The notes beneath the pieces were generated by a model that saw nothing but the letters and a program-made list of their open reading frames with translations, was not told the DNA's origin and searched no databases. A program made the translations under genes and the position numbers. A stretch of 12,724 bases of DNA from Bacteroidales bacterium (lineage in GTDB: Bacteria > Bacteroidota > Bacteroidia > Bacteroidales > Bacteroidaceae). The number at the start of each line of letters is the position of its first letter. Within the stretch, counting starts at the first letter, position 1. This document shows positions 7,023 to 12,724 of this stretch, piece by piece. The stretch is taken from the NCBI GenBank assembly GCA_004555425.1, contig SFID01000073.1, positions 1 through 12,724 on the forward strand, in the 5' to 3' direction.

Positions 7023-7058
7023 AAACTATTTTATTCAGCCGCCAAACTATTTTATTCA
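7017..7058. repeat. Perfect 21-bp tandem duplication spanning a stop codon
   Basis: Positions 7017-7037 and 7038-7058 are identical; each begins GCCGCC, continues AAACTATTTTATTCA and the two abut exactly. The right copy contains the stop codon (7052-7054) and last glutamate codon of the minus-strand gene, so the duplication copied the gene's very end into its 3' untranslated region. The left copy begins inside the right arm of the hairpin at 6990-7022. Replication slippage is the simple explanation. Confidence 0.92.
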
Positions 7059-9643
7059 ACTGGCGAGAGAGCGCCGTGGCTGAGGTCTACCCAGAATCCG
7101 CTGCCGCTGGAGTACATACCGCGAAGTTTGCCTTCGCCTTGCAGTGTGCCATCGGCGTTGATGGTGAAGACTACGTCGGCGTCGGGCTGTCCGTCTAGGC
7201 CGTAGCCCTTGAGGATAAGTTTGCCGTTGGTGATTTCGTAGGGAACGCTCTTTTGGCCAAACTTCACGGCTGCCGATTTCACCTCAAAGTAGGCATATCC
7301 TTCGGCAATCGTGCCGTCTGCCTGACGGTCCAGCTGGAGTTTAGCATTGACAGTGGCCACTTCGGCCTCGCCATCGTCGGCACCGAGATAATACTTGCCC
7401 GTGTATTCAGCGGCGAGTTCCTTGGCGGGAAGGTCGGGCATGAACTCGGTGTTGTCGAGGTTGACGCTCATAAGGCCAGCCGTCATACCCGTGCCGTTGT
7501 AGGTGCCTTTGCCCAAGAGGCGGGCGTCGGCGGTGATGTCAAACTCGATGTCGGTCTGATTTTCGCCGTACGAGCCATCGCCCACGGTGTAACCCTTGAG
7601 GATGAGTTTCATACCCTTGATTTCGTAGGGCACACAGCCATCCAAGAGTTTCGTTCCCATGGCCGAGATGGTCAGCGAGGCGTAGCCCTCCTTGGCATTG
7701 CCGTTGGCGTCGGCGTCTATCTTGAGCACTGCCTCGCCTTGAATTTCCGAGCCGAAATAACTTACGTTGACCTTCGCCTTGTAGGCATCGTAGAGGTCGG
7801 GCGCCTGAATAATGACAGCGTTCATGGCATTGGTGGCATCCACGGTGACATAACTGCCAGCATAGGAGGTGGCGTAGATGTGCGCATCGCCCGTCATGTA
7901 GAGTTGCTTGCCATCCTGGCTGAGGACGAAGGCGAGGTCGCGACGGCTTGAACCACCGTTGGCATTGCCCACGAGGACGTTGGTGATGGTGAGCGTGCGC
8001 GTCTGTGCATCGTAGAGGTAGCGCTGGCAGTCGTTCACGGCGTTGATCCACTGGCCAGTGCCGTTGTAGATGTTCACGCTGATGGCAGCATAGCCTGCGC
8101 GCTCGGTGCCCATAAGGTTTTGGTTGAGCATCACCTTAATGCTATTCTTCGTCTGCTCGTCGCCACCGCAGTAGGAACCTATCACAGCGTTATTCTCGTA
8201 CACATCGTAACCCTCCCAGTTGTCGTTGGCAGCGAGGGTGTAGGTGTGGGCCTGCATATCGAGGACAAACTGCATAGGCTGTCCGTTGACAGTGATGCTG
8301 ACTACGCCCGATTCGATGGTGTAGTCGTAGGTGCGGTCATCATATTGCGCCACGCCGAAGCCGTCCAGTTGCAGTCCGGCTCCCTGTCCGTCGGCCGAGG
8401 TATAGTTGCCAGCCTCTTTGCCGCGCGCGGTGAAGGTGCCTTGGCTTTCGCCGTCCTTGAGGGTATAGAGGAAGCGGATGTCGCCATCGTAGCTGACGAG
8501 GGCCTCGCAGGGCTGTCCGATGGATGTGCCCGAACGGAAGTCAAGGGTGGCCTCGGTGACGGTGTATCCGTAGTTGTTGAAGAAGAACCAGCGCGTGTCG
8601 GTGCCATCCTTCGGGCGCATCTCTACGAGCGACTGATAGGCTGTGGCATCGCGGTTGGCGCAAGTGTAGTCAAAGTCGCCCTTGGCCACAAGATAGACGC
8701 GGGTATTGGCAATCTGGTCGTTGTCGTAGTCGTGAATATCCACCACGGCCACATCGCCAGCGAAGAAGGTGCCGTTGGCGCCATAGGTGGGCTGGTCGCG
8801 CAGTTCGAGGTCCTCATCGTCGTCGGGGTTCTCGTCCTCGTAGTAATAGTTGAAGGTGCCCGTCTTTTCGTTGTAGCGATACCAGTGGAGCAGGTTGTAA
8901 GCCTGGGCATCGGTGGAGGAAGCGCTGAGCGCACCGCTGGCGCGCAGTTGCATCTGGAAGGTGGGCTGCGAAGCATCGAAGAGGGCCTCACCAGCGGCCA
9001 GGCCAACGCCGTAGCCCTTGTAGTCGCCCAGGAAGTCGCGACCTTCATACGTGGTGCGCTCCACGGGAGCAGCGGCGATAGACACGGGTTCGTTGGGCAT
9101 GAAGAAGCAGAGGGCGTCCTGCAGCAGTATATTGTCCTCCTTGCGCTCCCAGAAAACGAAACTGGGGTCGGCGGTGTAGAGGCGGCCTGTGTAGAGACCT
9201 TCAATCTCGAGCTGGTAGTCGTAGCCAGGGATGGGGCGCACCACGAAGTGCACCTTCTTGCCCGCGCGCTGTGCCGTCCAGTCCACGGGATGTTCGTGGG
9301 AGAGGGTGTGGTCGTTGTTGATACAGTCGAGCATGACGAGGGGAGCCTCGTCCTCGTAGGAGCGTTGGATTTCGTAGTATTCTTTGCCAATGCCCACGTA
9401 GCGCACGGTGGTGTATTCGGCCAGGCTAAACTGCTCCTGCACACCATAGTTGGTCCAAATGGTCATGTGGGTGAAGGCGGTGCCATCGCCTTCGCGCTCG
9501 TAGGTGATGCTGTCAATATCCTGCGTCATAAACGATACGAACGAGCCATCGGCGCGCAGGAGGTCGAGGCGGTCGCTGGTGGCAGCCCACAGGCCCACGA
9601 AGGCCAGGCAGGCAGCGAGTAGAAGGGTATAATACTTTTTCAT
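7052..9643 (-). CDS. Large exported beta-rich protein with repeated modules, function unknown
   Basis: I cannot assign a function. The 863-residue product starts with a Sec signal (MKKYYTLLLAACLAFVGLWA, cleavage likely near 20-21). Residues 22-95 resemble the short N-terminal module common in Bacteroidales exported proteins (L-ADGS ... DIDSITY ... TTVRYVG). An acidic patch lies at 269-280 (EDENPDDDEDLE). The C-terminal half shows repeats of about 110 residues: 617-731 and 743-854 share a GEAxV start, an EGYAxxxI/V segment, VPYEIxxxKLILKGY (671-685; 800-814) and D-I/V-x-F-x-I-x-A-D followed by GxGxxxG. A more distant copy is at 486-600. The pattern suggests strand-rich, lipocalin/calycin-like barrels, which is inference only. 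It has no type IX sorting domain of its own. It is the second gene of a likely pair, 38 bases after the 153-residue gene. A LAAC at 9-12 is probably too close to the N-terminus to be a lipobox. Confidence 0.82.
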   Translation of the reverse strand: MKKYYTLLLAACLAFVGLWAATSDRLDLLRADGSFVSFMTQDIDSITYEREGDGTAFTHMTIWTNYGVQEQFSLAEYTTVRYVGIGKEYYEIQRSYEDEAPLVMLDCINNDHTLSHEHPVDWTAQRAGKKVHFVVRPIPGYDYQLEIEGLYTGRLYTADPSFVFWERKEDNILLQDALCFFMPNEPVSIAAAPVERTTYEGRDFLGDYKGYGVGLAAGEALFDASQPTFQMQLRASGALSASSTDAQAYNLLHWYRYNEKTGTFNYYYEDENPDDDEDLELRDQPTYGANGTFFAGDVAVVDIHDYDNDQIANTRVYLVAKGDFDYTCANRDATAYQSLVEMRPKDGTDTRWFFFNNYGYTVTEATLDFRSGTSIGQPCEALVSYDGDIRFLYTLKDGESQGTFTARGKEAGNYTSADGQGAGLQLDGFGVAQYDDRTYDYTIESGVVSITVNGQPMQFVLDMQAHTYTLAANDNWEGYDVYENNAVIGSYCGGDEQTKNSIKVMLNQNLMGTERAGYAAISVNIYNGTGQWINAVNDCQRYLYDAQTRTLTITNVLVGNANGGSSRRDLAFVLSQDGKQLYMTGDAHIYATSYAGSYVTVDATNAMNAVIIQAPDLYDAYKAKVNVSYFGSEIQGEAVLKIDADANGNAKEGYASLTISAMGTKLLDGCVPYEIKGMKLILKGYTVGDGSYGENQTDIEFDITADARLLGKGTYNGTGMTAGLMSVNLDNTEFMPDLPAKELAAEYTGKYYLGADDGEAEVATVNAKLQLDRQADGTIAEGYAYFEVKSAAVKFGQKSVPYEITNGKLILKGYGLDGQPDADVVFTINADGTLQGEGKLRGMYSSGSGFWVDLSHGALSPVE

Positions 9644-9673
9644 TTTTTCTTTGCTAGGGAAATCAAGAGGTAA

Positions 9674-9685
9674 TATAGAACCTAC
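9674..9685. repeat. Second copy of the TATAGAACCTAC word
   Basis: TATAGAACCTAC here equals 1093-1104 in the right arm of the palindrome at 1017-1109. In both places the word, read in the gene's direction, overlaps or directly follows a TAG stop codon (TAG-GTTCTATA). It may mark a dispersed small element or be chance; 12 bases over 12.7 kb is only modest evidence. Confidence 0.3.
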
Positions 9686-10143
9686 TTAATGTGAATCTTG
9701 AAAGCCTGCTGGCCGATACCTATAATATATGTACCAGCGGGCTGACCCTGAAGGCTAATCTCGTAGTTGCCCGCAACGGTCTCGCTGACAATCGTGCGTC
9801 CATCGGCAGTCACAACGCGCACAGTCGTGCCAGCGGGCACTGCGCTGAGGCGAACAGTGCGGCCAGTGAGTGTGGGGGCAACGGCTGAGCCCTGTACGCT
9901 CTGAATGCCCACGGATTTATCGAAGCGCCAAGAAGCAATGGTGGTCTTGTCGAAGGTCACCCTTGTGGCACCATCCACAAAGCGCACCTGTGTGGTGGTA
10001 AACTTCGTTTGCATCCCATCGGTGAGATTGATTTGGCTGGTCGTGCCGTCCTGAAACGTCACAATCAGGCTTCTGTAGCCGTCGGCCCAAGCCGCAGCAG
10101 TGCCCAAGCAGAGGGCCAGAAGAAAGGTAAATGTGTGTCGCAT
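9682..10143 (-). CDS. Small exported protein with type IX (Por) C-terminal sorting domain
   Basis: A 153-residue protein starting at the ATG on 10143, chosen because it begins a good Sec signal (MRHTFTFLLALCLGTAAAWA, cut after residue 20); the open frame reaches 10413 but its extra residues have no secretory character and cross the promoter. The mature part has a short module (21-75: LIVTFQDGTT, TQVRFVDGATRVTF, IASWRFD) seen in many small Bacteroidales proteins. Residues about 88-153 fit a type A sorting domain: GRTVRLSAVPAGTTVRVV, then VAGNYEISLQGQPAGTYIIG, ending in AFKIHIK. Such domains direct transport across the outer membrane by the type IX system and are removed or linked to the surface. 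Very little passenger is left (about 65 residues), so the module may be an adhesin-like or scaffold piece. It is probably co-transcribed with the 863-residue gene. Confidence 0.8.
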   Translation of the reverse strand: MRHTFTFLLALCLGTAAAWADGYRSLIVTFQDGTTSQINLTDGMQTKFTTTQVRFVDGATRVTFDKTTIASWRFDKSVGIQSVQGSAVAPTLTGRTVRLSAVPAGTTVRVVTADGRTIVSETVAGNYEISLQGQPAGTYIIGIGQQAFKIHIK

Positions 10144-10181
10144 ACGCTTAAAGTTTTTAGATATATTGTTTTTGTGTGTTG

Positions 10182-10210
10182 CAAATATGGGATTTTTTTG
10201 GGAAACAAGG
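10182..10210 (-). promoter_or_regulatory. Probable promoter for the minus-strand pair
   Basis: On the minus strand CATATTTG (10189-10182) matches TAnnTTTG at seven of eight bases. TTG at 10208-10206 could be the -33 box, but the gap is about 16 bases instead of 19-21. A start near 10175 would leave a leader of about 32 bases before the ATG at 10143. The leader is AT-rich, which suits Bacteroidetes translation starts. Confidence 0.4.
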
Positions 10211-10224
10211 AGGGCCGAGGGATA

Positions 10225-10249
10225 AAAACCTGCCAATCCCACAGGTTTT
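10225..10249. promoter_or_regulatory. Perfect 8-bp palindrome upstream of the minus-strand promoter
   Basis: AAAACCTG (10225-10232) and CAGGTTTT (10242-10249) form a perfect inverted repeat around a nine-base centre. It lies about 15 bases upstream of the putative -33 box of the minus-strand pair, in the gap between divergent genes. It could be an operator for a dimeric regulator. Confidence 0.4.
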
Positions 10250-10367
10250 AACCATGAAACGGCAGCGGGCAGGGTTTGGCGGCCGTTTTTTCGAGTTCTG
10301 CGGAAGGACAACGCTGAAGAAACCCTACAATTTTCGGGCGCATACTGATAGAATTTCCTGAAAATAT

Positions 10368-10393
10368 CCTCTCTATCCATGTATTTCCCCTTC
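10368..10393 (+). repeat. Upstream repeat, copy 1 (26 bp identical to 11718-11743)
   Basis: These 26 bases (beginning CCTCTCTATCCATG) are identical to 11718-11743, exactly 1350 bases apart. Similarity extends outward: CTGATAGA at 10345 and 11695, and CAACGGACA near 10404 and 11754, all at the same offset. The following start codons are 1351 bases apart. The conserved stretch lies about 105 bases before the ATG and probably carries promoter or leader signals for both paralogues. Confidence 0.85.
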
Positions 10394-10496
10394 TCCCCTA
10401 CGACAACGGACACCCCACGCAGCCCCGCTGCAAGTCCGAAAGCAGAAGGACCTCACTATTCACACTCATCTCCCAACCACAAATCTCTATTTTATC

Positions 10497-11216
10497 ATGA
10501 AGTTTACGAAGTTTACTCTTCCTGCACCTCCCGTCACAAAGACCTTGATGATTGTCATTAGCACCATCTTCTTCCTCAGATTGCTCATCGAACCATTCCA
10601 GGACTTCCTTGTTCGTTATTGCGCGCTCCACGTGCCCTACTATCTCTCTGATGGTCCCTTATACCAAGGGGAATTTCTTCACAATGATTACTTTAAGCCC
10701 TGGCAGATCATCACCAGCTTGTTCATTGAAGTCGATGCTCTGTCGCTCATCGTGGGAATGTTACTATTGTGGGTATTTGGCTCCCTTTTAGAGCGCACGC
10801 TGGGCAGCAAATTCTTCGCCCTATTCTTTTTAGCATGTGGCATAGTATATTCGCTGACTCAGATATTTGTGCATGCCTTCTTTATTCCCCTTGATGATTA
10901 CTTTTGTTTCGCTGGCTGCAGCCGTGTATGTATGGCAACCTTCATAGCCTTCGCAATCCTCTTTCCTAAGAGCCATGTTTACTTATTAATCCCGCCTATT
11001 CGCCTTACGGCAAAGTGGGCAGCCATTATCCTCTTTTTCTTCACACTGTTTTTTGCCATGTTCACAAAGCTCAACATTACCGAGTGGGGCACCATCGGAA
11101 GCATGATCGCTAGCCCTCTCTGTATTTACATTTGGAGCCTGTGGTACAGACGTAGCCATCGCGACGAGTTCGAAGAGTACGAAAGCGATGGATATGAGTA
11201 TTACGAGATGAGATAG
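10497..11216 (+). CDS. Rhomboid-like membrane protein lacking the canonical active site (copy A)
   Basis: A 239-residue polytopic membrane protein. The rhomboid fold is suggested by PPVTKTL before helix 1 (11-17), PWQIITSLF (68-76), LLWVFGSLLERTLGSKFF (90-107) and the glycine-rich later helices. The catalytic features of a rhomboid protease are absent. The usual H-x-x-x-N helix reads FIEVDALSLIVGM (76-88) without His or Asn. The GxSG motif is replaced by G140-C-S-R143, keeping a serine but not the second glycine. The AHLGG helix reads TEWGTIGSMIAS (195-206), with no histidine. It is therefore probably a pseudoprotease that binds, but does not cut, membrane partners. A GCxxxCMATFIAFA segment (140-153) is shared with copy B. 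The cytoplasmic-looking tail is acidic and tyrosine-rich (EEYESDGYEYYE). Composition is more AT-rich than the genes to the left. Confidence 0.72.
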   Translation: MKFTKFTLPAPPVTKTLMIVISTIFFLRLLIEPFQDFLVRYCALHVPYYLSDGPLYQGEFLHNDYFKPWQIITSLFIEVDALSLIVGMLLLWVFGSLLERTLGSKFFALFFLACGIVYSLTQIFVHAFFIPLDDYFCFAGCSRVCMATFIAFAILFPKSHVYLLIPPIRLTAKWAAIILFFFTLFFAMFTKLNITEWGTIGSMIASPLCIYIWSLWYRRSHRDEFEEYESDGYEYYEMR

Positions 11217-11260
11217 GGCCTGTTTCCCCTTGCAGGCCAAGCACGACCAGACGCGCCTCG

Positions 11261-11315
11261 TAAAGAACTGACCTGGGTAGTTACTTGACATGGTAACTAC
11301 CCAGGTCAGTCTTTA
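11261..11315. repeat. Long hairpin (18-bp perfect stem plus 5 bp after a bulge)
   Basis: Positions 11267-11284 and 11293-11310 are perfect reverse complements around TTGACATG. The stem continues with TAAAG/CTTTA after one bulged A. It begins 45 bases after the stop of copy A, so it may protect or end that transcript, but no T-run follows. A partly matching, decayed sequence (TAAAGA-CGGACCTGAGT and onward) lies at 11645-11688 upstream of copy B. Confidence 0.75.
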
Positions 11316-11369
11316 CCAGAAGAGTTCAGAATTTATAGGCAATAATTACAGGTGGAGTATGCAGTCTGC

Positions 11370-11580
11370 GCGCCCCGAAGGGGCAACGAGCGCCTAGCCC
11401 AGGGCAGAGCGAAGCGGCGCCCTGGGTGATGATTACACAACAGCGCTTTCGCCCTGCAAGGGCAAAAGCATATATAATAGGTGTGATGAATGGATGAATA
11501 GTAAAAATGGGTTCTTACGCTTTTGCCCTTGCAGGGCGAAAGCCTAACACCAGGGCGAAGCCCCCATACTCTTCAAGGGG
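11370..11580. repeat. REP-like cluster of inverted repeats
   Basis: Several nested palindromes fill this gap. GCCCC-GAA-GGGGC is near 11372-11384. CCCAGGGC (11398-11405) pairs with GCCCTGGG (11419-11426). A 25-base arm at 11445-11469 is the exact reverse complement of 11519-11543, 49 bases apart; each arm is itself a hairpin of the form GCTTTCGCCCT/AGGGCAAAAGC. A last part, CAGGGCGAAGCCCCC, follows at 11551-11565. From general knowledge, such CCAGGG/GCCCTG repeats recur between genes in Bacteroidetes genomes. No transposase is present. It separates the two rhomboid-like units. Confidence 0.75.
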
Positions 11581-11717
11581 TTTAAATTTGTTTTTGTTAT
11601 TTATCACCGATACAGGATTTCCCTAGTATTCTAAACTTTTCGGGTAAAGACGGACCTGAGTCGTTACTGCGAATGGCATTTCCCTTAATACGGACTGATA
11701 GATTCTCCCCGAAATAG

Positions 11718-11743
11718 CCTCTCTATCCATGTATTTCCCCTTC
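11718..11743 (+). repeat. Upstream repeat, copy 2
   Basis: Identical to 10368-10393 over 26 bases and embedded in a longer region of partial similarity (about 11695-11847). It shows that the upstream DNA was duplicated together with the gene. Confidence 0.85.
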
Positions 11744-11847
11744 AGCTATATGGCAACGGACATCCCAACACAGCCTTGTTGCCCGTTCAGAATCGGAAGC
11801 CCCCCACCTCTCACTCAAAAGTCCCACCCTCCAAATCCTACTTTATC

Positions 11848-12522
11848 ATGAGAACGTATTTCGATTTACCTCCCGTCACGAAAACTTTGATTTTTGTTAT
11901 TGGTACTGTCTATCTCCTTGGACTATTTGCGCCATTGCATGACTGGATGTTTGACAATCTCGTCCTGTTTTCACCAAACGATATGTTTGTAGGAGACCAC
12001 TTCCAGCTCTGGCAGCCGTTTACCTTTATGTTCGTTGATTCAAGTATTGTCTCAGTTGGTGTGGACGTGTTCCTGTTGTGGACGTTTGGAACCAAAGTAG
12101 AGAAAACGCTGGGCAGCACGTTCTTCGCCATTTTCGTTTTCGTTTGCGGTTTAGGCACTGCTTTCTCTCTGTTTATCATAAACAACTTCTTCGCTCTCTA
12201 TCATACCAGATTTATCTATGGTTGCGGCGGATTCTGCATGGCCACATTCATTGCCTTCGCTTGGCTCAATCCAGATCACAGAATCTTGTTGGTTTTCCCG
12301 CCTATGAACCACTCGGCAAAATGGGCAGCAGTGGTCGTTTTCATTATCACGATATTGTTGGGCTTATTGCCAAACAGCGAAATTGCTGCATGGCCCACAT
12401 TAGGAACTATGGTTACCGGCCTTATCTGTATGTACGTATGGCGTTGGTGGTATAGAAAGCACTCCAGCTTTGACGACTTCAATTACGAAGAAGAAGATTA
12501 TGAGCGTTATATGATAAAGTAG
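11848..12522 (+). CDS. Rhomboid-like membrane protein lacking the canonical active site (copy B)
   Basis: A 224-residue paralogue of the preceding gene. I use the ATG at 11848, not the in-frame ATG at 11776, because copy A starts at the equivalent place (both follow TTTATC) and the extra 24 residues lie in the duplicated untranslated region. Shared blocks: PPVTKTL (8-14), LLWTFG.KVEKTLGSTFFA (77-94), GCGGFCMATFIAFA (125-138), PP...SAKWAA (151-161) and W.WYRK (200-204). The protease motif is dead: GxSG has become G125-C-G-G128 with no serine. No H-x-x-x-N motif is present in FVDSSIVSVGVDVF (62-75). The last helix reads AAWPTLGTMVTG (180-191) without His. It keeps the Cys126/Cys130 pair seen in copy A and ends in a similar acidic, tyrosine-containing tail (DDFNYEEEDYERY). 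It is a likely pseudoprotease of the inner membrane. Confidence 0.72.
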   Translation: MRTYFDLPPVTKTLIFVIGTVYLLGLFAPLHDWMFDNLVLFSPNDMFVGDHFQLWQPFTFMFVDSSIVSVGVDVFLLWTFGTKVEKTLGSTFFAIFVFVCGLGTAFSLFIINNFFALYHTRFIYGCGGFCMATFIAFAWLNPDHRILLVFPPMNHSAKWAAVVVFIITILLGLLPNSEIAAWPTLGTMVTGLICMYVWRWWYRKHSSFDDFNYEEEDYERYMIK

Positions 12523-12608
12523 GCCTTGCACCCCCGCAGGTTAAGCACGCCCCACCGCGCCCTCGTAATATAACACATCGCGAACCCTCAGGTGTGCAAA
12601 ACTCGTTT
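12523..12608. other. 3' flank of copy B
   Basis: No gene seen. The first 45 bases (GGCCTTGC... CGCGCCCTCGTAA) are similar to the flank after copy A, so the duplicated unit extends past the stop codon. The similarity fades after about 12567. Confidence 0.55.
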
Positions 12609-12658
12609 TTTAACATTTCACGGACTGTTGCGAAATGTTAAAGCGATTTGCATTTCGC
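12609..12658. promoter_or_regulatory. Overlapping palindromic half-sites around the -33 box
   Basis: TTTAACATTTC (12609-12619) pairs perfectly with GAAATGTTAAA (12632-12642). GCGAAATG (12630-12637) also pairs with CATTTCGC (12651-12658). So three CATTTC-G half-sites occur in alternating orientation, the last one between the -33 and -7 boxes. This arrangement suits a dimeric repressor or an alternative DNA/RNA structure. The regulator is unknown. Confidence 0.5.
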
Positions 12659-12678
12659 GGAAAAATGTATTATCTTTG
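12647..12678 (+). promoter_or_regulatory. Canonical Bacteroidetes promoter at the right edge
   Basis: TTTG (12647-12650), a 20-base spacer and TATCTTTG (12671-12678) match the consensus TTTG-N(19-21)-TAnnTTTG exactly. Transcription should start near 12684 and run rightwards out of the window. Confidence 0.85.
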
Positions 12679-12686
12679 TACTAGCG

Positions 12687-12724
12687 AAGAGGAAAGAGCC
12701 CGAAACACGGGGTTCTTTCCTCTT
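12687..12724 (+). promoter_or_regulatory. Hairpin at the very start of the outgoing transcript
   Basis: Positions 12687-12702 pair with 12708-12724: eleven Watson-Crick pairs (AAGAGGAAAGA/TCTTTCCTCTT), a G-T pair, CCC/GGG, one bulge and a closing pair around AAACA. The stem begins within a few bases of the predicted start site and ends at the window edge, so a following T-run cannot be judged. It could be an attenuator, a stabilising 5' stem, or the beginning of a small RNA. Confidence 0.55.

Larger units (their letters stand above)
10144..10496. other. Divergent intergenic region
   Basis: This 353-base gap separates the minus-strand exported-protein pair from the plus-strand rhomboid-like gene. 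It contains the probable minus-strand promoter (10182-10210), the palindrome at 10225-10249, and from about 10345 a block that is repeated upstream of the second rhomboid-like gene. I see no convincing gene in it and no clear TAnnTTTG box for the plus strand. Confidence 0.6.
11217..11847. other. Intergenic region between the two paralogues
   Basis: No gene is visible in these 631 bases. From left to right it holds a 3' flank (GGCCTG/CAGGCC stem, then CGCGCCTCGTAA) that resembles the flank after copy B. Then come the long hairpin (11261-11315), the REP-like cluster (11370-11580), an AT-rich part (11580-11640), and the repeated upstream block of copy B from about 11695. Confidence 0.65.

Noticed and set aside
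9608..9619. LAAC at residues 9-12 of the 863-residue protein as a lipobox
   Set aside because: Only eight residues precede it, too few for a normal lipoprotein signal, and a good type I cleavage site follows near residue 20.
8120..9622. 500-codon open frame on the plus strand opposite the 863-residue gene
   Set aside because: It is antisense to a gene with a signal peptide and clear repeat structure; its protein is a monotonous Val/Gly/Ala/Glu mix with no recognisable domain, typical of a codon-bias shadow.
10144..10413. Upstream extension of the type IX-sorted small protein
   Set aside because: The first 90 residues lack secretory features and cross the likely promoter; the ATG at 10143 begins a clean signal peptide.
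11370..11580. CRISPR array or integron attC site
   Set aside because: The repeats are inverted and of differing length, without regular spacers, and no attC core motifs or integrase are present.

Overview
The window looks like a chromosomal segment from a Bacteroidales bacterium, most likely Prevotella or a close relative. Three things point there: promoters of the Bacteroidetes type (TTTG, about 20 bases, TAnnTTTG), a DUF4491 protein plus a small secreted protein with a type IX (Por) C-terminal sorting domain, and best-recognised relatives (SufE, glutaminyl cyclase, a C26-M19 fusion, DUF4491) that are all familiar from Bacteroides, Prevotella and Porphyromonas. This assignment is inference from family knowledge; no search was run.

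Left part, plus strand. Positions 1-433 are an AT-rich upstream region with a promoter-like box. An Lrp/AsnC regulator follows (434-1021); its stop codon lies inside a 93-base imperfect palindrome. Next come a DUF4491 membrane protein (1149-1442) and a compact gene run, 1613-6856. The run encodes a fusion of a C26 gamma-glutamyl hydrolase with an M19 dipeptidase, a lipoprotein M28-type glutaminyl cyclase, the sulfur-acceptor protein SufE and an SLC13 transporter with two internal RCK_C domains. It closes with a very strong hairpin (6874-6909) that can stop transcription from both sides. A working hypothesis is that these genes serve peptide and sulfur (glutathione-type gamma-glutamyl-Cys-Gly) metabolism.

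Middle part, minus strand. Positions 6911-7058 hold a purine-rich 10-bp tandem repeat, a GC-rich hairpin and a 21-bp tandem duplication. Then two exported-protein genes read leftwards: a 153-residue protein with a type IX sorting domain (10143-9682) and, 38 bases further on, an 863-residue beta-rich protein with repeated modules (9643-7052).

Right part, plus strand. Two tandem paralogues (10497-11216 and 11848-12522) have the rhomboid fold signature, but the active-site serine, histidine and loop residues are missing or misplaced. A conserved Cys-x3-Cys sits where the GxSG motif should be. The duplicated unit includes the upstream DNA, at a constant offset of about 1350 bases. Between the copies lie a 55-base hairpin and a cluster of REP-like inverted repeats. 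The window ends with a textbook Bacteroidetes promoter (12647-12678) overlapped by palindromic half-sites and followed at once by a long hairpin, leading to a gene outside the window.
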